Positions 33,653 to 43,883 of a DNA stretch of 64,000 nucleotides are shown here, one piece after another. The notes beneath the pieces were generated by a model. It saw only the letters and a program-made list of their open reading frames with translations, did no database searches and was not told the DNA's origin. The number at the start of each line of letters is the position of its first letter. Position 1 is the first letter of the stretch. The stretch comes from Marinobacter santoriniensis NKSG1 (GTDB lineage: Bacteria; Pseudomonadota; Gammaproteobacteria; Pseudomonadales; Oleiphilaceae), in NCBI RefSeq assembly GCF_000347775.1, contig NZ_APAT01000013.1, forward strand, positions 186,001 through 250,000, in the 5' to 3' direction. A program made the position numbers and the translations under genes.

Positions 33653-33716
33653 TCAGTACCGTCAGAACGCAATGCCGGCAACAGTTTGGCCGGTTGTGAC
33701 AGGTTTTGGAGGCGGT

Positions 33717-34115
33717 ATGGCAATCTCATTCGACAAGGCGCTGGGTATCCACGAGCAGGCCCTTCAGGCGCGGGTAAAGCGGGCAGAAGTACTTGCCAAT
33801 AACCTGGCCAATGCCGATACACCGGGCTTCAAGGCCCGGGATGTGGACTTCCAGTCGATGATGCAGCAGGCGAAGGACTCCATGTCGGGCCTGGCCCTTG
33901 AGCGGACCAACAGTGCCCATATCGGCGGAGGTTCCGGGGATGGGGCTGACGACCTGAAGTACCGCGTGCCGTATCAGCCGTCCGTGGACGGCAACACGGT
34001 GGATGCCCAGCAGGAGCAGGCCCGTTACATGCGAAACGCCATGGACTTCCAGGCCAGCTTCCAGTTTCTGAGTAGCAAATTTTCCGGCCTGACCAAGGCG
34101 TTGAGAGGCGAATAA
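33717..34115 (+). CDS. flgB: Flagellar proximal rod protein FlgB
   Basis: A 132-residue rod protein. The N-terminal EVLANNLANADTPGFKARDVDF carries the flagellar rod signature, and the C-terminal region forms the axial coiled coil. It is exported through the flagellar type III apparatus and assembles the part of the rod nearest the MS ring. ATG at 33717 is chosen (MAISFDKALG) because GGAGG precedes it; the frame is open upstream to 33648. First gene of the flgBCDE operon. Confidence 0.96.
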   Translation: MAISFDKALGIHEQALQARVKRAEVLANNLANADTPGFKARDVDFQSMMQQAKDSMSGLALERTNSAHIGGGSGDGADDLKYRVPYQPSVDGNTVDAQQEQARYMRNAMDFQASFQFLSSKFSGLTKALRGE

Positions 34116-34145
34116 GCCGCAGTTTTACGGTTCAAGGAGATCCTT

Positions 34146-34595
34146 ATGTCTTTGGGTAGCATTTTTGATATCGCCGGTTCCGGCATGACGGCCCAGTCAC
34201 TGCGGTTGAACACAACGGCCTCTAACATCGCCAACGCGGAAACCGCGAGTTCCAGCACCGGTGAAACCTACCGGGCCCGCAAGCCGGTCTTTGCCGCGAT
34301 CCAGCAGTCGATGTTGAATCCGGATCAGCAGGGCTATATGGCGGGTGATAGTGAGGAGGCCGGGGCGGGCGTCCGGGTCGCCGGCATCGTGGAGAGCGAC
34401 GCAGAACTCCAGATGCGCTATGAGCCCGATCACCCGGCGGCAAACGAGGACGGTTACGTTTTCTACCCCAACGTCAATGTGGTGGAAGAGATGGCGGACA
34501 TGATGTCGTCGTCCCGCAGTTTCCAGATGAATGTGGATGTAATGAACACCGCCAAAACCATGATGCAGCGCATTCTGACGCTGGGTCAGCAGTAA
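34146..34595 (+). CDS. flgC: Flagellar proximal rod protein FlgC
   Basis: A 149-residue rod protein starting MSLGSIFDIAGSGMTAQSLR, with the rod signature NTTASNIANAETASS and a C-terminal axial helix (NVDVMNTAKTMMQRILTLGQ). It follows flgB by 30 bases with AAGGAG before its start and belongs to the same operon. Confidence 0.96.
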   Translation: MSLGSIFDIAGSGMTAQSLRLNTTASNIANAETASSSTGETYRARKPVFAAIQQSMLNPDQQGYMAGDSEEAGAGVRVAGIVESDAELQMRYEPDHPAANEDGYVFYPNVNVVEEMADMMSSSRSFQMNVDVMNTAKTMMQRILTLGQQ

Positions 34596-34613
34596 CGGGC
34601 GAGGAGCATAATC

Positions 34614-35291
34614 ATGAGTGCCATCAATGCAAACGGGGTTTCTGATGTGCTTGCCCAATACCAGGCCAAGCAGCAGGGCTCCGCACAAGGCAGCAATGAA
34701 CTGGGCCAGAATGAGTTCATGGATCTCATGCTGGCGCAGTTGAAAAACCAGAATCCCCTCGAGCCCCAGGATAATGGAGAGTTTATCTCCCAGCTGGCCC
34801 AGTTCAGCTCGCTGCAGGAGATGCAGAATCTTTCCGGCACGGTGGATGACGTGGTCGGCCAATTCCGTTCGACCCAGGCGCTTCAGGCCTCGGCCATGGT
34901 TGGCAAGAGTGTGCTGGCGCCCTCTGGCGTTGGCATGTTGGGCGCTGATGGCCAGGTCACCGGTGCTATCGAAGTGCCGGCCTCTACCGGTGGCCTGCGG
35001 CTGTCGGTCCAGAATGCGAATGGTGAGTTGGTGCGGCAAATCGATCTGGGTAACAGCCCGGCCGGTGTGACCTCCTTTAGTTGGGACGGCAAAGACGGTA
35101 ACGGCAATGCCTTGCCGCCAGGGCGCTACCAGTTTGTTGCCGAGGGCTCCTACCCGGGCGGCGCGCAACAGCTTAATACGATGGTGAGTGCGAACGTGGA
35201 CAGCGTTTCGCTGGGCCAGAACGGCTCCATCACCCTGAATCTGGCCGGCATGGGCTCCATTGCCCTGTCGGATGTAAAAGAAATCAACTGA
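34614..35291 (+). CDS. flgD: Flagellar hook cap / hook assembly protein FlgD
   Basis: A 225-residue protein needed to cap the growing hook and place FlgE subunits. The N-terminal secretion region contains FMDLMLAQLKNQNPLEPQDN, the FlgD signature. The C-terminal part contains the FlgD immunoglobulin-like fold (FSWDGKDGNGNALPPGRYQF). It lies between flgC and flgE, as in other gammaproteobacteria. Confidence 0.96.
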   Translation: MSAINANGVSDVLAQYQAKQQGSAQGSNELGQNEFMDLMLAQLKNQNPLEPQDNGEFISQLAQFSSLQEMQNLSGTVDDVVGQFRSTQALQASAMVGKSVLAPSGVGMLGADGQVTGAIEVPASTGGLRLSVQNANGELVRQIDLGNSPAGVTSFSWDGKDGNGNALPPGRYQFVAEGSYPGGAQQLNTMVSANVDSVSLGQNGSITLNLAGMGSIALSDVKEIN

Positions 35292-35318
35292 TACCGGTGT
35301 CAGACCAAGAGGTGATTT

Positions 35319-37223
35319 ATGGCATTTAATACGGGATTGAGTGGCCTTAGGGCAGCATCGGTAGACCTGGATGTGACCGGCAACAACATTGCCAATGCGA
35401 GCACCGTGGGCTTCAAGGGAAGTCGGGTTCAGTTTGGCGATCTTTACGCCAGCGGCTTTCTGAGCGGTGGTACCAACCCGATTGGCGATGGCGTCCGGGT
35501 ACAGGACGTTCAGCAGAAGTTCGGCCAGGGCAACATCAGCTTTACCGACAATGGCCTGGACATGGCCATCAGTGGTGACGGGTTCTTTATCCTCAATAAC
35601 AACGGGGAAGTGCGGTACTCACGTGCGGGCCAGTTCAGCATCGACAAGGAAGGTTATGTCGTCAATAACCAGAACATGAAGGTTCAGGGGTACACGGCGG
35701 ATGAGGACGGCAACCTCAGCGGTATTCGGGGCGATCTGCAGATTGAAACTGCTAACCTGGCGCCCCGGCGCACCACGAATCTTCAGACCGACGTGAATCT
35801 CGATTCACGGGAGTCGGTCCTGGAACAGCGAGTACGTGACATTGGTCCCGTAAACGTTTCGGCGATCCAGGGGGAGACCTTTTCTTTCCAGTACACCGAT
35901 GGCTCCGCCGACTATCAGGTAGCGATTCCTGCCGGCGCGGATGCCCGGGAAGCCGCCGGGCTGATTGACGGCGCGGCGGGTGTCAGTGCTTCTGCGTCTA
36001 CCACCGCGCTTTTGCCGACGACCCTGAACGATACCTATATCCAGAACGCGCAGGCCGCCGGTAACTTCACCTTTTCTCTGAATATCGGTGGTGCGCCGCT
36101 GGCATTGGATACCAGCCCGGCGAAGGTAAATTCTCTGGAAACCCTGGCTAACGCCATCAATAATTCCAGCGAGACGACCATCTCCGCATCCGTGGTCGAC
36201 GAAGGATCAGGTCCTCAACTCAGAGTTATTCAAAGTCGCGGTGAGGACCTGACTTACTCATTTGACAATGGCAGCGGAACTCCGACCACGGCGACCCTTC
36301 AGGGTGATGTCAATGTCACCACGGACCGCTCCATCGCGGGTGTGACTCCGATTTCTGGTACTACTAACTTTGCCGATGCCTACACGGCGTCGCCCATTCG
36401 CATCACCAACGAATTCAATCCGCTTGACCAGCGGACCTACAATCACGCCACATCGACCACTATCTACGACAGCCTGGGCAACTCCCACGAACTGACCCAG
36501 TTCTATGTCAAGGACCCGTCACCGGGCAACGGCGTTGGACAGAGCCAGTGGTCCATCTATATGCAGATCGACGGCGAGCTGGTAGCCGGGACCGATACCC
36601 AGCCATACACCGCGCTGTTTGATCAGGATGGACAGCTTGAGTCGATCAATGGCGATCCCAACGGCGAGATCATCGTTACCGACTGGATTCCCAAGGACGC
36701 CACGGGCGCGCCGAACGGTGCAGACGGCCCTCCTGCCGATCCCACCAGCGTGGTCAGCCCCATTCCGGAACCGCCGACCAGCTCAGCCTTTGTAGTGGAT
36801 CTCGGTAATACCACGCAGTATGGCGCGGCGTTCGGGGTGAACGACCAGCAGCAGAACGGCTACACCACTGGCCGTCTGTCCGGGCTCGACGTGTCGGATC
36901 AGGGGGTGATCTTCGCCCGTTATACCAACGGCCAGTCCCAGTCTCTGGGACAGGTTGCCCTGGCTGCTTTCAATAACACGGATGGGTTGTCCCCGGTGGG
37001 AGATACCACCTGGGTGGAAACGTTCGAATCCGGCCAGCCAATTATTGGCGCAGCCGATACCGGAACGCTGGGTTCCATCAAGGCGAGTTCGGTGGAGGAA
37101 TCCAACGTCGATCTCTCGGCGGAACTGGTGAACCTGATCATTGCCCAGCGGAACTATCAGGCCAATGCCAAGACCATCGAAACCTCCGATGCGGTCACCC
37201 AGACCATCATCAACCTCCGCTAA
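35319..37223 (+). CDS. flgE: Flagellar hook protein FlgE
   Basis: A 634-residue hook subunit, longer than the roughly 400-460 residues of enteric and Pseudomonas FlgE because the middle, surface-exposed domains are enlarged. The conserved N-terminus has NNIANASTVGFKGSRVQFGD, and the C-terminus has NLIIAQRNYQANAKTIETSD. It ends the flgBCDE operon; a second sigma-54 promoter for flgF lies 19 bases after its stop. Confidence 0.96.
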   Translation: MAFNTGLSGLRAASVDLDVTGNNIANASTVGFKGSRVQFGDLYASGFLSGGTNPIGDGVRVQDVQQKFGQGNISFTDNGLDMAISGDGFFILNNNGEVRYSRAGQFSIDKEGYVVNNQNMKVQGYTADEDGNLSGIRGDLQIETANLAPRRTTNLQTDVNLDSRESVLEQRVRDIGPVNVSAIQGETFSFQYTDGSADYQVAIPAGADAREAAGLIDGAAGVSASASTTALLPTTLNDTYIQNAQAAGNFTFSLNIGGAPLALDTSPAKVNSLETLANAINNSSETTISASVVDEGSGPQLRVIQSRGEDLTYSFDNGSGTPTTATLQGDVNVTTDRSIAGVTPISGTTNFADAYTASPIRITNEFNPLDQRTYNHATSTTIYDSLGNSHELTQFYVKDPSPGNGVGQSQWSIYMQIDGELVAGTDTQPYTALFDQDGQLESINGDPNGEIIVTDWIPKDATGAPNGADGPPADPTSVVSPIPEPPTSSAFVVDLGNTTQYGAAFGVNDQQQNGYTTGRLSGLDVSDQGVIFARYTNGQSQSLGQVALAAFNNTDGLSPVGDTTWVETFESGQPIIGAADTGTLGSIKASSVEESNVDLSAELVNLIIAQRNYQANAKTIETSDAVTQTIINLR

Positions 37224-37241
37224 TCAGTAACATAACCAACA

Positions 37242-37257
37242 TGGCATGACTCCTGCA
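37242..37257 (+). promoter_or_regulatory. Sigma-54 promoter of flgFGHIJKL
   Basis: TGGCATGACTCCTGCA matches TGGCAY-R-N4-TTGCW with the GG and GC elements in place (CTGCA instead of TTGCA). It lies 42 bases before the flgF start and shows that the flagellar cluster is two transcription units. Confidence 0.8.
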
Positions 37258-37298
37258 GGAATACTGGAAACAGTCAAAATTCCGGCAGGAGTTTGCCC

Positions 37299-38051
37299 AT
37301 GGACAAAGCGTTATATATCGGCATGTCGGGTGCCAAGCAGAACATGCTTTCCCAGCGTGCCCACGCCAACAACCTCGCTAACGTCAATACCACCGGGTTC
37401 AAACGGGATTTTGCCCAGGCCCGGAGTATGCCGGTTTTCGGCGAGCACTTTCCCACTCGCGCCTATGCAATGACCGAGCGTCCGGGCACCGATCTTTCGG
37501 CTGGTTCGCTGATGCAGACAGGGCGCAAGCTGGACGTTGCCGTGAAGGGTGATGGCTGGCTGTCCATTCAGAATCAGCAGGGGCAGGAGGTGTTCACCCG
37601 CACCGGCAGTCTGCAGGTGGATGTGAACGGTCTGCTGCGGTTGCCCAGCGGTGAAATGGTCCTTGGTAACGGTGGGCCTGTCGCTCTTCCTCCCTACGAC
37701 AAAATCGACATCGGTGATGACGGCACCATTTCCATCGTGCCTGCCGGGGGCGATCCGGGGCAGGTGGTGCAGATCGATCGTCTGAAGCTGGTCAATCCAC
37801 CCAAAGACGCGTTGGAGAAGGGCGAGGACGGATTTATGCGTCGCAAGCCGGATCAGGCACTGGGCGGCCCTGAGCCTGCAGATGGCGCACTTCGCGTCGC
37901 CTCTGGTTTTCTTGAAAGCTCCAACGTGAATGCAGTCGAGGAAATGATCGACAACCTGCAGCTCTCCCGGCAATACGAAATGCAGGTGAAGGTGATGAGA
38001 ACGGCGCAGAACAATTCCGAGGCGACGGCACGCCTGTTGCAGAACCTCTGA
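37299..38051 (+). CDS. flgF: Flagellar proximal rod protein FlgF
   Basis: A 250-residue rod protein. It has the rod signature NNLANVNTTGFKRDFAQA and the C-terminal SNVNAVEEMIDNLQLSRQYEMQ. ATG at 37299 is chosen because AGGAG precedes it by eight bases; an in-frame TTG at 37293 is less likely. First gene of the second flagellar unit. Confidence 0.96.
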   Translation: MDKALYIGMSGAKQNMLSQRAHANNLANVNTTGFKRDFAQARSMPVFGEHFPTRAYAMTERPGTDLSAGSLMQTGRKLDVAVKGDGWLSIQNQQGQEVFTRTGSLQVDVNGLLRLPSGEMVLGNGGPVALPPYDKIDIGDDGTISIVPAGGDPGQVVQIDRLKLVNPPKDALEKGEDGFMRRKPDQALGGPEPADGALRVASGFLESSNVNAVEEMIDNLQLSRQYEMQVKVMRTAQNNSEATARLLQNL

Positions 38052-38131
38052 CAGTGAACGATTAAACACAGCGGGGGCCCGGTAAGCGGCAAAATATGGC
38101 CGCTCCTCAGGGTCCCGGCGAGGAGAAGACG

Positions 38132-38920
38132 ATGCATCCAGCACTTTGGGTCAGTAAAACCGGGTTAAGTGCCCAGGACATCAAAATGTCCACCATTTCG
38201 AACAACCTGGCGAACGTCAATACCACGGCGTTCAAGCGGGATCGGGCTCAGTTTCAGGATCTGCTTTACCAGATCAAGCGTCAGCCCGGTGGTCTGAACA
38301 CACAGAACTCCGAACTGCCCTCCGGCCTTCAGCTCGGTACCGGTGTGCGGGTGGTGGGTACAACCAAACAGTTCTCCCAGGGCAACCTCCAGGTGACTGA
38401 TCAGCCGCTGGATATGGCGATCAATGGCCGCGGGTTCCTCCAGGTCGAAACGCCGGATGGCCAGATCGCCTATACCCGCGATGGCGAGTTCCAGTTGAAC
38501 TCGAATGGCGATGTGGTGACTCCGGACGGCTTCCCACTGGTGCCCAATATCAATGTGCCCGACAACGCCACCAACGTCACCATCGGCAAGGACGGAACCG
38601 TGTCGGCGGTGGTGGATGACCAGACTGCACCGATCAACCTGGGCCAGATTACCCTCGTGGATTTCGTTAACCCTCAGGGTCTGCAGGCGGTGGGCAACAA
38701 CCTCTACAAGGCGACGACTGCCAGTGGCGACCCCAACGAGGGCGAAGCCGGACTGGCCGGACTGGGCACCATTGAACAGGGACAGATCGAATCTTCCAAC
38801 GTTGAAGTGGTTGAAGAGCTGGTCAACATGATCACGACCCAGCGCGCCTACGAAATGAATTCGAAGGTGGTCTCGACCACGGATCAGATGCTCCAGTTCA
38901 TTACCAATAACATTGGGTAA
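38132..38920 (+). CDS. flgG: Flagellar distal rod protein FlgG
   Basis: A 262-residue protein, the usual FlgG length, that forms the distal rod through the peptidoglycan and outer membrane. It begins MHPALWVSKTGLSAQDIKMS, has NNLANVNTTAFKRDRAQFQD and ends with SNVEVVEELVNMITTQRAYEM. ATG at 38132 is chosen because GAGGAGAAG precedes it; the frame is open upstream to 38096. Confidence 0.97.
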   Translation: MHPALWVSKTGLSAQDIKMSTISNNLANVNTTAFKRDRAQFQDLLYQIKRQPGGLNTQNSELPSGLQLGTGVRVVGTTKQFSQGNLQVTDQPLDMAINGRGFLQVETPDGQIAYTRDGEFQLNSNGDVVTPDGFPLVPNINVPDNATNVTIGKDGTVSAVVDDQTAPINLGQITLVDFVNPQGLQAVGNNLYKATTASGDPNEGEAGLAGLGTIEQGQIESSNVEVVEELVNMITTQRAYEMNSKVVSTTDQMLQFITNNIG

Positions 38921-38962
38921 GACAGGACGAACGGGTAAACCGGTCGTCGGGACGGTATTGCG

Positions 38963-39664
38963 ATGAAAAGCACCATGACCTTTTTCAGAAAAGACTCCCT
39001 GGCCACCAGTTGTCTGGTTGCGCTGCTGGTCACGCTACAGGGGTGTGCGGCGGTGAGCCGGGAGCGGGCAAAACCGGATGATCCGGCTTATGCACCGGTG
39101 CAGCCCCAGGCAATGATGCAACGGGATCCAAACTCCGGTGCCATCTTCCAGACGTCCCGGAACTACAATTTCTACGGCGATACCACCGCTCTGAATGTCG
39201 GGGACGTGCTGACGGTGACCTTGAGGGAGTCCACCCAGGCGAGCAAGGCCTCGGACACCAGCATCAAGAAGGACAACAAGATCACGCTGCCGAATCCGAC
39301 CATTCTTGGAAAAAGCAATTTCGGCATAAATACCGACCTGAACAATAAGCGGGATTTCCAGGGCCAGGCTTCGGCCGATCAGAGCAACAGCCTCGCTGGC
39401 AACATCACGGTTACCGTCACCGAAGTACTCCCCAACGGCATCCTGAAGGTGCGGGGGGAGAAGTGGCTCTCGCTCACCAACGGGAAGGAGTACATCCGGC
39501 TGACCGGACTGGTTCGTCCCCAGGATATCCAGCCGAACAACACGGTGGCATCCAACCGGATTGCCGATGCGCGGATTGCTTACGGCGGTACGGGTGACCT
39601 CGATCAGTCCAATCGCATGGGCTGGCTGGCCCGATTCTTCAACGGCGAGTGGTGGCCACTATGA
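38963..39664 (+). CDS. flgH: Flagellar L-ring lipoprotein FlgH
   Basis: A 233-residue outer-membrane lipoprotein (lipobox LQGC) that forms the L ring, the bushing in the outer membrane. Conserved features include [23 protein letters not shown] and the C-terminal [16 protein letters not shown] second in-frame ATG at 38975 is also possible. Its stop overlaps the flgI start in ATGA. Confidence 0.96.
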   Translation: MKSTMTFFRKDSLATSCLVALLVTLQGCAAVSRERAKPDDPAYAPVQPQAMMQRDPNSGAIFQTSRNYNFYGDTTALNVGDVLTVTLRESTQASKASDTSIKKDNKITLPNPTILGKSNFGINTDLNNKRDFQGQASADQSNSLAGNITVTVTEVLPNGILKVRGEKWLSLTNGKEYIRLTGLVRPQDIQPNNTVASNRIADARIAYGGTGDLDQSNRMGWLARFFNGEWWPL

Positions 39665-40761
39665 GGTATCTGCGTAACCTGACGTTGATTGTGGTACTGG
39701 GTTGCCTGGTGGCGGCTCCGGTAATGGCCGATCGTCTCAAGGACCTGGCGCGCATCAAGGGTGTGCGGAATAACCAGCTCGTTGGCTATGGCCTGGTGGT
39801 TGGTCTGGATGGAACCGGGGATTCGGCTCCGTTCACCAATCAGACCTTCCGGAACATGATGAACCAGTTCGGCATCACCTTGCCGGATGGCGTGAACCCG
39901 AGCGCGGACAACGTTGCTGCGGTCACCATCAGTGCTACCTTGCCGCCTTTTGCCAAGCGCGGTCAGGAAATCGACATTACCGTGAACTCCATCGGTAACG
40001 CGAAAAGCCTGCGTGGTGGAACACTCCTGATGACACCCTTGAAGGGCGCGGACGGCCAGATCTATGCAATGGCCCAGGGCAGCCTGGTGGTTGGAGGTTT
40101 TGGAGCAGAAGGCAAGGACGGTTCGCGGATCACCGTCAATATTCCCAGCGTCGGGCGTATCCCGAACGGTGCGACCATTGAGCGCGAAATCGCATCACCG
40201 TTCAATTCCGGCGATACGATCACTTTCAACCTGATGCAGCCGGATTTCACCACCGCGCGGCGGGTGGTTGAGGCCATCAATGGCAAACTCGGGCCCGATA
40301 TGGCCTATGCCCATGACGCGACGTCGGTTTCAGTAAGGGCTCCGCGGGATCCATCACAGCGTGTGAGCTTCCTGTCGATCCTGGAAAACATTGAAGTCGA
40401 CCCGGCAGAAGAGGCCGCGAAAGTGGTGATCAACAGTCGCACCGGCACCATTGTGGTCGGCCAGAACGTTCAGGTCAGCCCGGCGGCGGTGACCCACGGT
40501 AGCCTGACAGTCACGATCCAGGAAAACCCGAACGTCAGTCAGCCGAATCCGCTGTCGGGGGGCCAGACAGCCGTGCAGCAGGATACCCAGATTGCAGTGA
40601 CCCAGGAGCCGGCCCACATGTTCAAGTTTGGTCCTGCAGTGACGCTGAACGAAGTGGTCCAGGCGGTCAATCAGGTTGGCGCTGCCCCCGGGGACGTCAT
40701 GGCGATCCTGGAGGCTCTCAAGCAGGCCGGTGCACTTCGCGCTGAGCTGATTGTGATCTAG
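39661..40761 (+). CDS. flgI: Flagellar P-ring protein FlgI
   Basis: A 366-residue periplasmic protein with a signal peptide (cut after PVMA, about residue 22) and the invariant start [20 protein letters not shown]. It forms the P ring around the distal rod. The C-terminal [20 protein letters not shown] is conserved. ATG at 39661 overlaps the flgH stop. Confidence 0.97.
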   Translation: MRYLRNLTLIVVLGCLVAAPVMADRLKDLARIKGVRNNQLVGYGLVVGLDGTGDSAPFTNQTFRNMMNQFGITLPDGVNPSADNVAAVTISATLPPFAKRGQEIDITVNSIGNAKSLRGGTLLMTPLKGADGQIYAMAQGSLVVGGFGAEGKDGSRITVNIPSVGRIPNGATIEREIASPFNSGDTITFNLMQPDFTTARRVVEAINGKLGPDMAYAHDATSVSVRAPRDPSQRVSFLSILENIEVDPAEEAAKVVINSRTGTIVVGQNVQVSPAAVTHGSLTVTIQENPNVSQPNPLSGGQTAVQQDTQIAVTQEPAHMFKFGPAVTLNEVVQAVNQVGAAPGDVMAILEALKQAGALRAELIVI

Positions 40762-40769
40762 GGGGCGCC

Positions 40770-41789
40770 ATGCAGGACTATCAGCTTCAGCAGGCTCAGG
40801 TTTACACGGATTTCAAGGGATTGAATGCCCTGAAAACCGAATCCCATACCGACAAGAAGGCCGCCCTTGTACAGGTCGCCAAGCAGTTCGAAAGTCTTTT
40901 CCTTTCGGAAATGCTCAAGTCGATGCGCAAGGCCGGAGAAGCGTTTTCCGAGGGCAATTACCTGAACAGCCAGCAATCCAAGTTCTATCGGGACATGTTC
41001 GACAGCCAGTTGAGTTTGACCATGGCGGGCAACCAGGGAACCGGACTGGCGGATGCGCTGGTGTCGCAGTTGAGCCGTCAGATACCGGGCATGAGTGCAG
41101 ACGGCCAGACCTTGCCGGGCCACAAGACTTCGCTGGCGGACTACGACCGCAGTCTGCCGGTGTTGTCCCGGAAGTTGCCAGAGCAGGTCGCAAAGGTCGA
41201 CAAGATGGCGGCAGAAGAAGCAACCGCTTCCGATGCGTCCTCGGTAGAGGCAGCAGGCCGTGACTCGCTTCCGGAGACCTTCGATTCACCGGAATCCTTT
41301 GTGAAAACCCTGTTGCCGATCGCTCAGAGGGCGGCAGGCGACAGTGGCATTGATCCGCGCCTGATGGTGGCCCAGGCAGCCCTTGAGACCGGATGGGGCC
41401 GCCATATGATCAAGGGCGATGGCGATCAGCCGAGTTTTAACCTCTTCGGTATCAAGGCGGATCAGCGCTGGCAGGGTGACTCCGTCAGAATCACCACGAC
41501 CGAGTATCGCGGCGGCCTGCCGATGAAGGAAAAGGCGGATTTCCGGGCTTACGACGGGTATGAAGACAGTTTCCGGGATTACGTCGATTTCCTGAAATCC
41601 AATCCCCGCTACCGGGATGTACTGGCGGTCGCGGATCAGCCCAGGGAATTCGCACACCGCTTGCAGCAGGCCGGTTACGCAACCGATCCGGAATACGGCA
41701 ACAAGATTCATAACATTATGGGCCGTGATGGCCTGATGACCGCCGCCATGGGTAACAGCGCCCGGACTGACGACGGATTTGAGGAGTAA
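40770..41789 (+). CDS. flgJ: Flagellar peptidoglycan hydrolase / rod-binding protein FlgJ
   Basis: A 339-residue two-domain protein. The N-terminal rod-binding domain has QFESLFLSEMLKSMRKAG. The C-terminal glucosaminidase domain has AQAALETGWGRHMIKGD, with the catalytic Glu, and later FRAYDGYEDSFRDYVDFL. It scaffolds and opens the cell wall for the rod. It starts nine bases after flgI behind a run of G. Confidence 0.96.
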   Translation: MQDYQLQQAQVYTDFKGLNALKTESHTDKKAALVQVAKQFESLFLSEMLKSMRKAGEAFSEGNYLNSQQSKFYRDMFDSQLSLTMAGNQGTGLADALVSQLSRQIPGMSADGQTLPGHKTSLADYDRSLPVLSRKLPEQVAKVDKMAAEEATASDASSVEAAGRDSLPETFDSPESFVKTLLPIAQRAAGDSGIDPRLMVAQAALETGWGRHMIKGDGDQPSFNLFGIKADQRWQGDSVRITTTEYRGGLPMKEKADFRAYDGYEDSFRDYVDFLKSNPRYRDVLAVADQPREFAHRLQQAGYATDPEYGNKIHNIMGRDGLMTAAMGNSARTDDGFEE

Positions 41790-41794
41790 CGGTT

Positions 41795-43852
41795 ATGGCA
41801 GGCCTGATCAATATCGGTCTCACCGGGATTCTCGGTCACCAGACCGCGCTGAATACCACCGGTAACAACATTACCAATGCCAATACGCCGGGCTACAGCC
41901 GGCAGGAAGTGCTGTTTGAAACCCAGCCGGCACAACGCACCGGTGCAGGCAGTATTGGCAGCGGCGTTAACGTGGCAGATGTCCGGAGGCTGGCAGATGA
42001 GTATCTGACCCAGCAGATCCGGGAAGATTCATCGCTGTCGGGCGAGCAGGAGGCTCTCAACTCGGAACTGACTCGGCTCGACAACCTGCTCGGAGGCGAT
42101 TCTACCGGGCTCAGCAACGCGCTGAACAATTTCTTCGCGGCCCTGCAGAATGCCGCGGAGGACCCGACGTCTTTGCCTCAGCGCCATATGGTGATCAGCG
42201 AGGGACAGCAGGTCGTCAACCGGTTCCAGGGGCTCAATGAGGAGCTCATTCAGCAACGCGAATCGGTAAAGACCCAGATGCAGCAGGGTGCCAAGGATGC
42301 GAACAGTCTGCTCAAGAGCATTGCGGATCTGAACCTCGCGATTTCGGAGTCGCCGGGCCTTGCCCAAGGCAAGATGCCTAACGATCTGCTGGACCAGCGG
42401 GATGAGAAGCTTCGTCAGTTATCGGAACTGGTCAGCGTCAAAGTCACCGAAACCGAAGGCAGTCAGGTCAACGTGTCCCTGTCCAATGGCCTCGCGCTGG
42501 TGGTGGGCAGCAATGCGGCCACTTTCGGTACCCGTGAGAATGCGGAGGATCCGACACGCCTTGAGTTTACGCTCAGGGCCGGCGATCGCACCCTCGTCGT
42601 GGATGACCAGATCACCGGAGGCAAACTGGGCGGGTTGCGTCGATTCGAGAAAGAAGGTTTGCAGTCGGCGTTTGAAGACCTCGGTCGGGTGGCGTTGGCT
42701 CTGTCCTCTGCCATCAATCACCAGCATGAAATCGGTATGGACCTGGAAGGCGACCTCGGGGGGCTGTTCTTCAAGGACATCAACACTATGGCGGCGCAGA
42801 CCAGCCGGGTCGTTGCCAACGCCAATAACCAGTCTCCCCAGAATACCCAGCTGGCGGTTGAAATTACCGACGCCGGGGCACTGGAGGGCGGAACCTGGAC
42901 GCTGCAGTTCGGAACCAATGGCAGCTATGAACTGATTGATGATGAGACCGGCGAAATCGTAAACCAGGGCCGGCTGCCGGCGACGCCGCTGGCCGAGATC
43001 AACATGCCGGGGTTCAACATCCGGTATGAGGGCGGTGATATCAATGCCGGCGACAAGTTTCTGATCCAGCCCAGCCGTAACGCAGCCGCCAATATGGGGC
43101 TTGAGATCCGCCGGGAAGAAGATTTGGCACTGGCAAGCCCGATAAAGGCCCTGACGGGGCAGGTTGTCACTGCTAACCCTCTGGAAGTGGCAGACAACAA
43201 CAAGGGCACTGGCATCATCAGTCAGGGCACTATGCTCAATGTCCGCAACCCGCTGACAAACAGTCTGCTTCCTGGTTTTACCCAGCAGCAGGATCTGGCC
43301 AATGGCCCGCTCGAAGTGCGCTTTGACAACAGTTCCGGATCCATGACGTTCAGTGTATACGACAACAGCGGCACTCAAATCGTGGGACCCACGAACTACG
43401 TTGCAGGCCAGTCCAACAAGATCTTCAGTGAAAATCCCGGAGCCGGAGATGCCTACCAGGGGTATCAGTTCGAAATTTCCGGCCAGCCGGAATCCGGCGA
43501 TACCTTCACAATCGATTTCAACGCCGGCGGGGTTTCCGATAACCGGAATGCCCAGTTCCTGGCGGCACTTGGTACCGCCAATACCATGAACGGTGCCAGC
43601 CAGAGCTTTGCCGAGGGCTATGCAGGCCTCGTCGAGGATGTCGGTGTCAAGACCAGGCAGAGTCAGCTGGACCTGGAAGCCGGGAAAACCCTTCTGGAGC
43701 AGTCAACGAATCAGCGGGAATCGATGTCGGGCGTCAACCTCGACGAAGAAGCCGGCAAGCTGATTCAGTACCAGGCGGCCTACAACGCCTCTGCCAAGGT
43801 AATCTCGGTGGGGCAGGATTTGTTCAACACATTGCTACAAAGTTTCCGCTAA
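41795..43852 (+). CDS. flgK: Flagellar hook-associated protein FlgK (HAP1)
   Basis: A 685-residue junction protein between hook and filament. The N-terminus has NTTGNNITNANTPGYSRQEV and the C-terminus VNLDEEAGKLIQYQAAYNAS. The middle region is long and beta-rich. It starts six bases after flgJ behind GAGGAG. Confidence 0.96.
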   Translation: MAGLINIGLTGILGHQTALNTTGNNITNANTPGYSRQEVLFETQPAQRTGAGSIGSGVNVADVRRLADEYLTQQIREDSSLSGEQEALNSELTRLDNLLGGDSTGLSNALNNFFAALQNAAEDPTSLPQRHMVISEGQQVVNRFQGLNEELIQQRESVKTQMQQGAKDANSLLKSIADLNLAISESPGLAQGKMPNDLLDQRDEKLRQLSELVSVKVTETEGSQVNVSLSNGLALVVGSNAATFGTRENAEDPTRLEFTLRAGDRTLVVDDQITGGKLGGLRRFEKEGLQSAFEDLGRVALALSSAINHQHEIGMDLEGDLGGLFFKDINTMAAQTSRVVANANNQSPQNTQLAVEITDAGALEGGTWTLQFGTNGSYELIDDETGEIVNQGRLPATPLAEINMPGFNIRYEGGDINAGDKFLIQPSRNAAANMGLEIRREEDLALASPIKALTGQVVTANPLEVADNNKGTGIISQGTMLNVRNPLTNSLLPGFTQQQDLANGPLEVRFDNSSGSMTFSVYDNSGTQIVGPTNYVAGQSNKIFSENPGAGDAYQGYQFEISGQPESGDTFTIDFNAGGVSDNRNAQFLAALGTANTMNGASQSFAEGYAGLVEDVGVKTRQSQLDLEAGKTLLEQSTNQRESMSGVNLDEEAGKLIQYQAAYNASAKVISVGQDLFNTLLQSFR

Positions 43853-43883
43853 TGGCACCGCTCAGGGTGCGAGGTGACGACGT

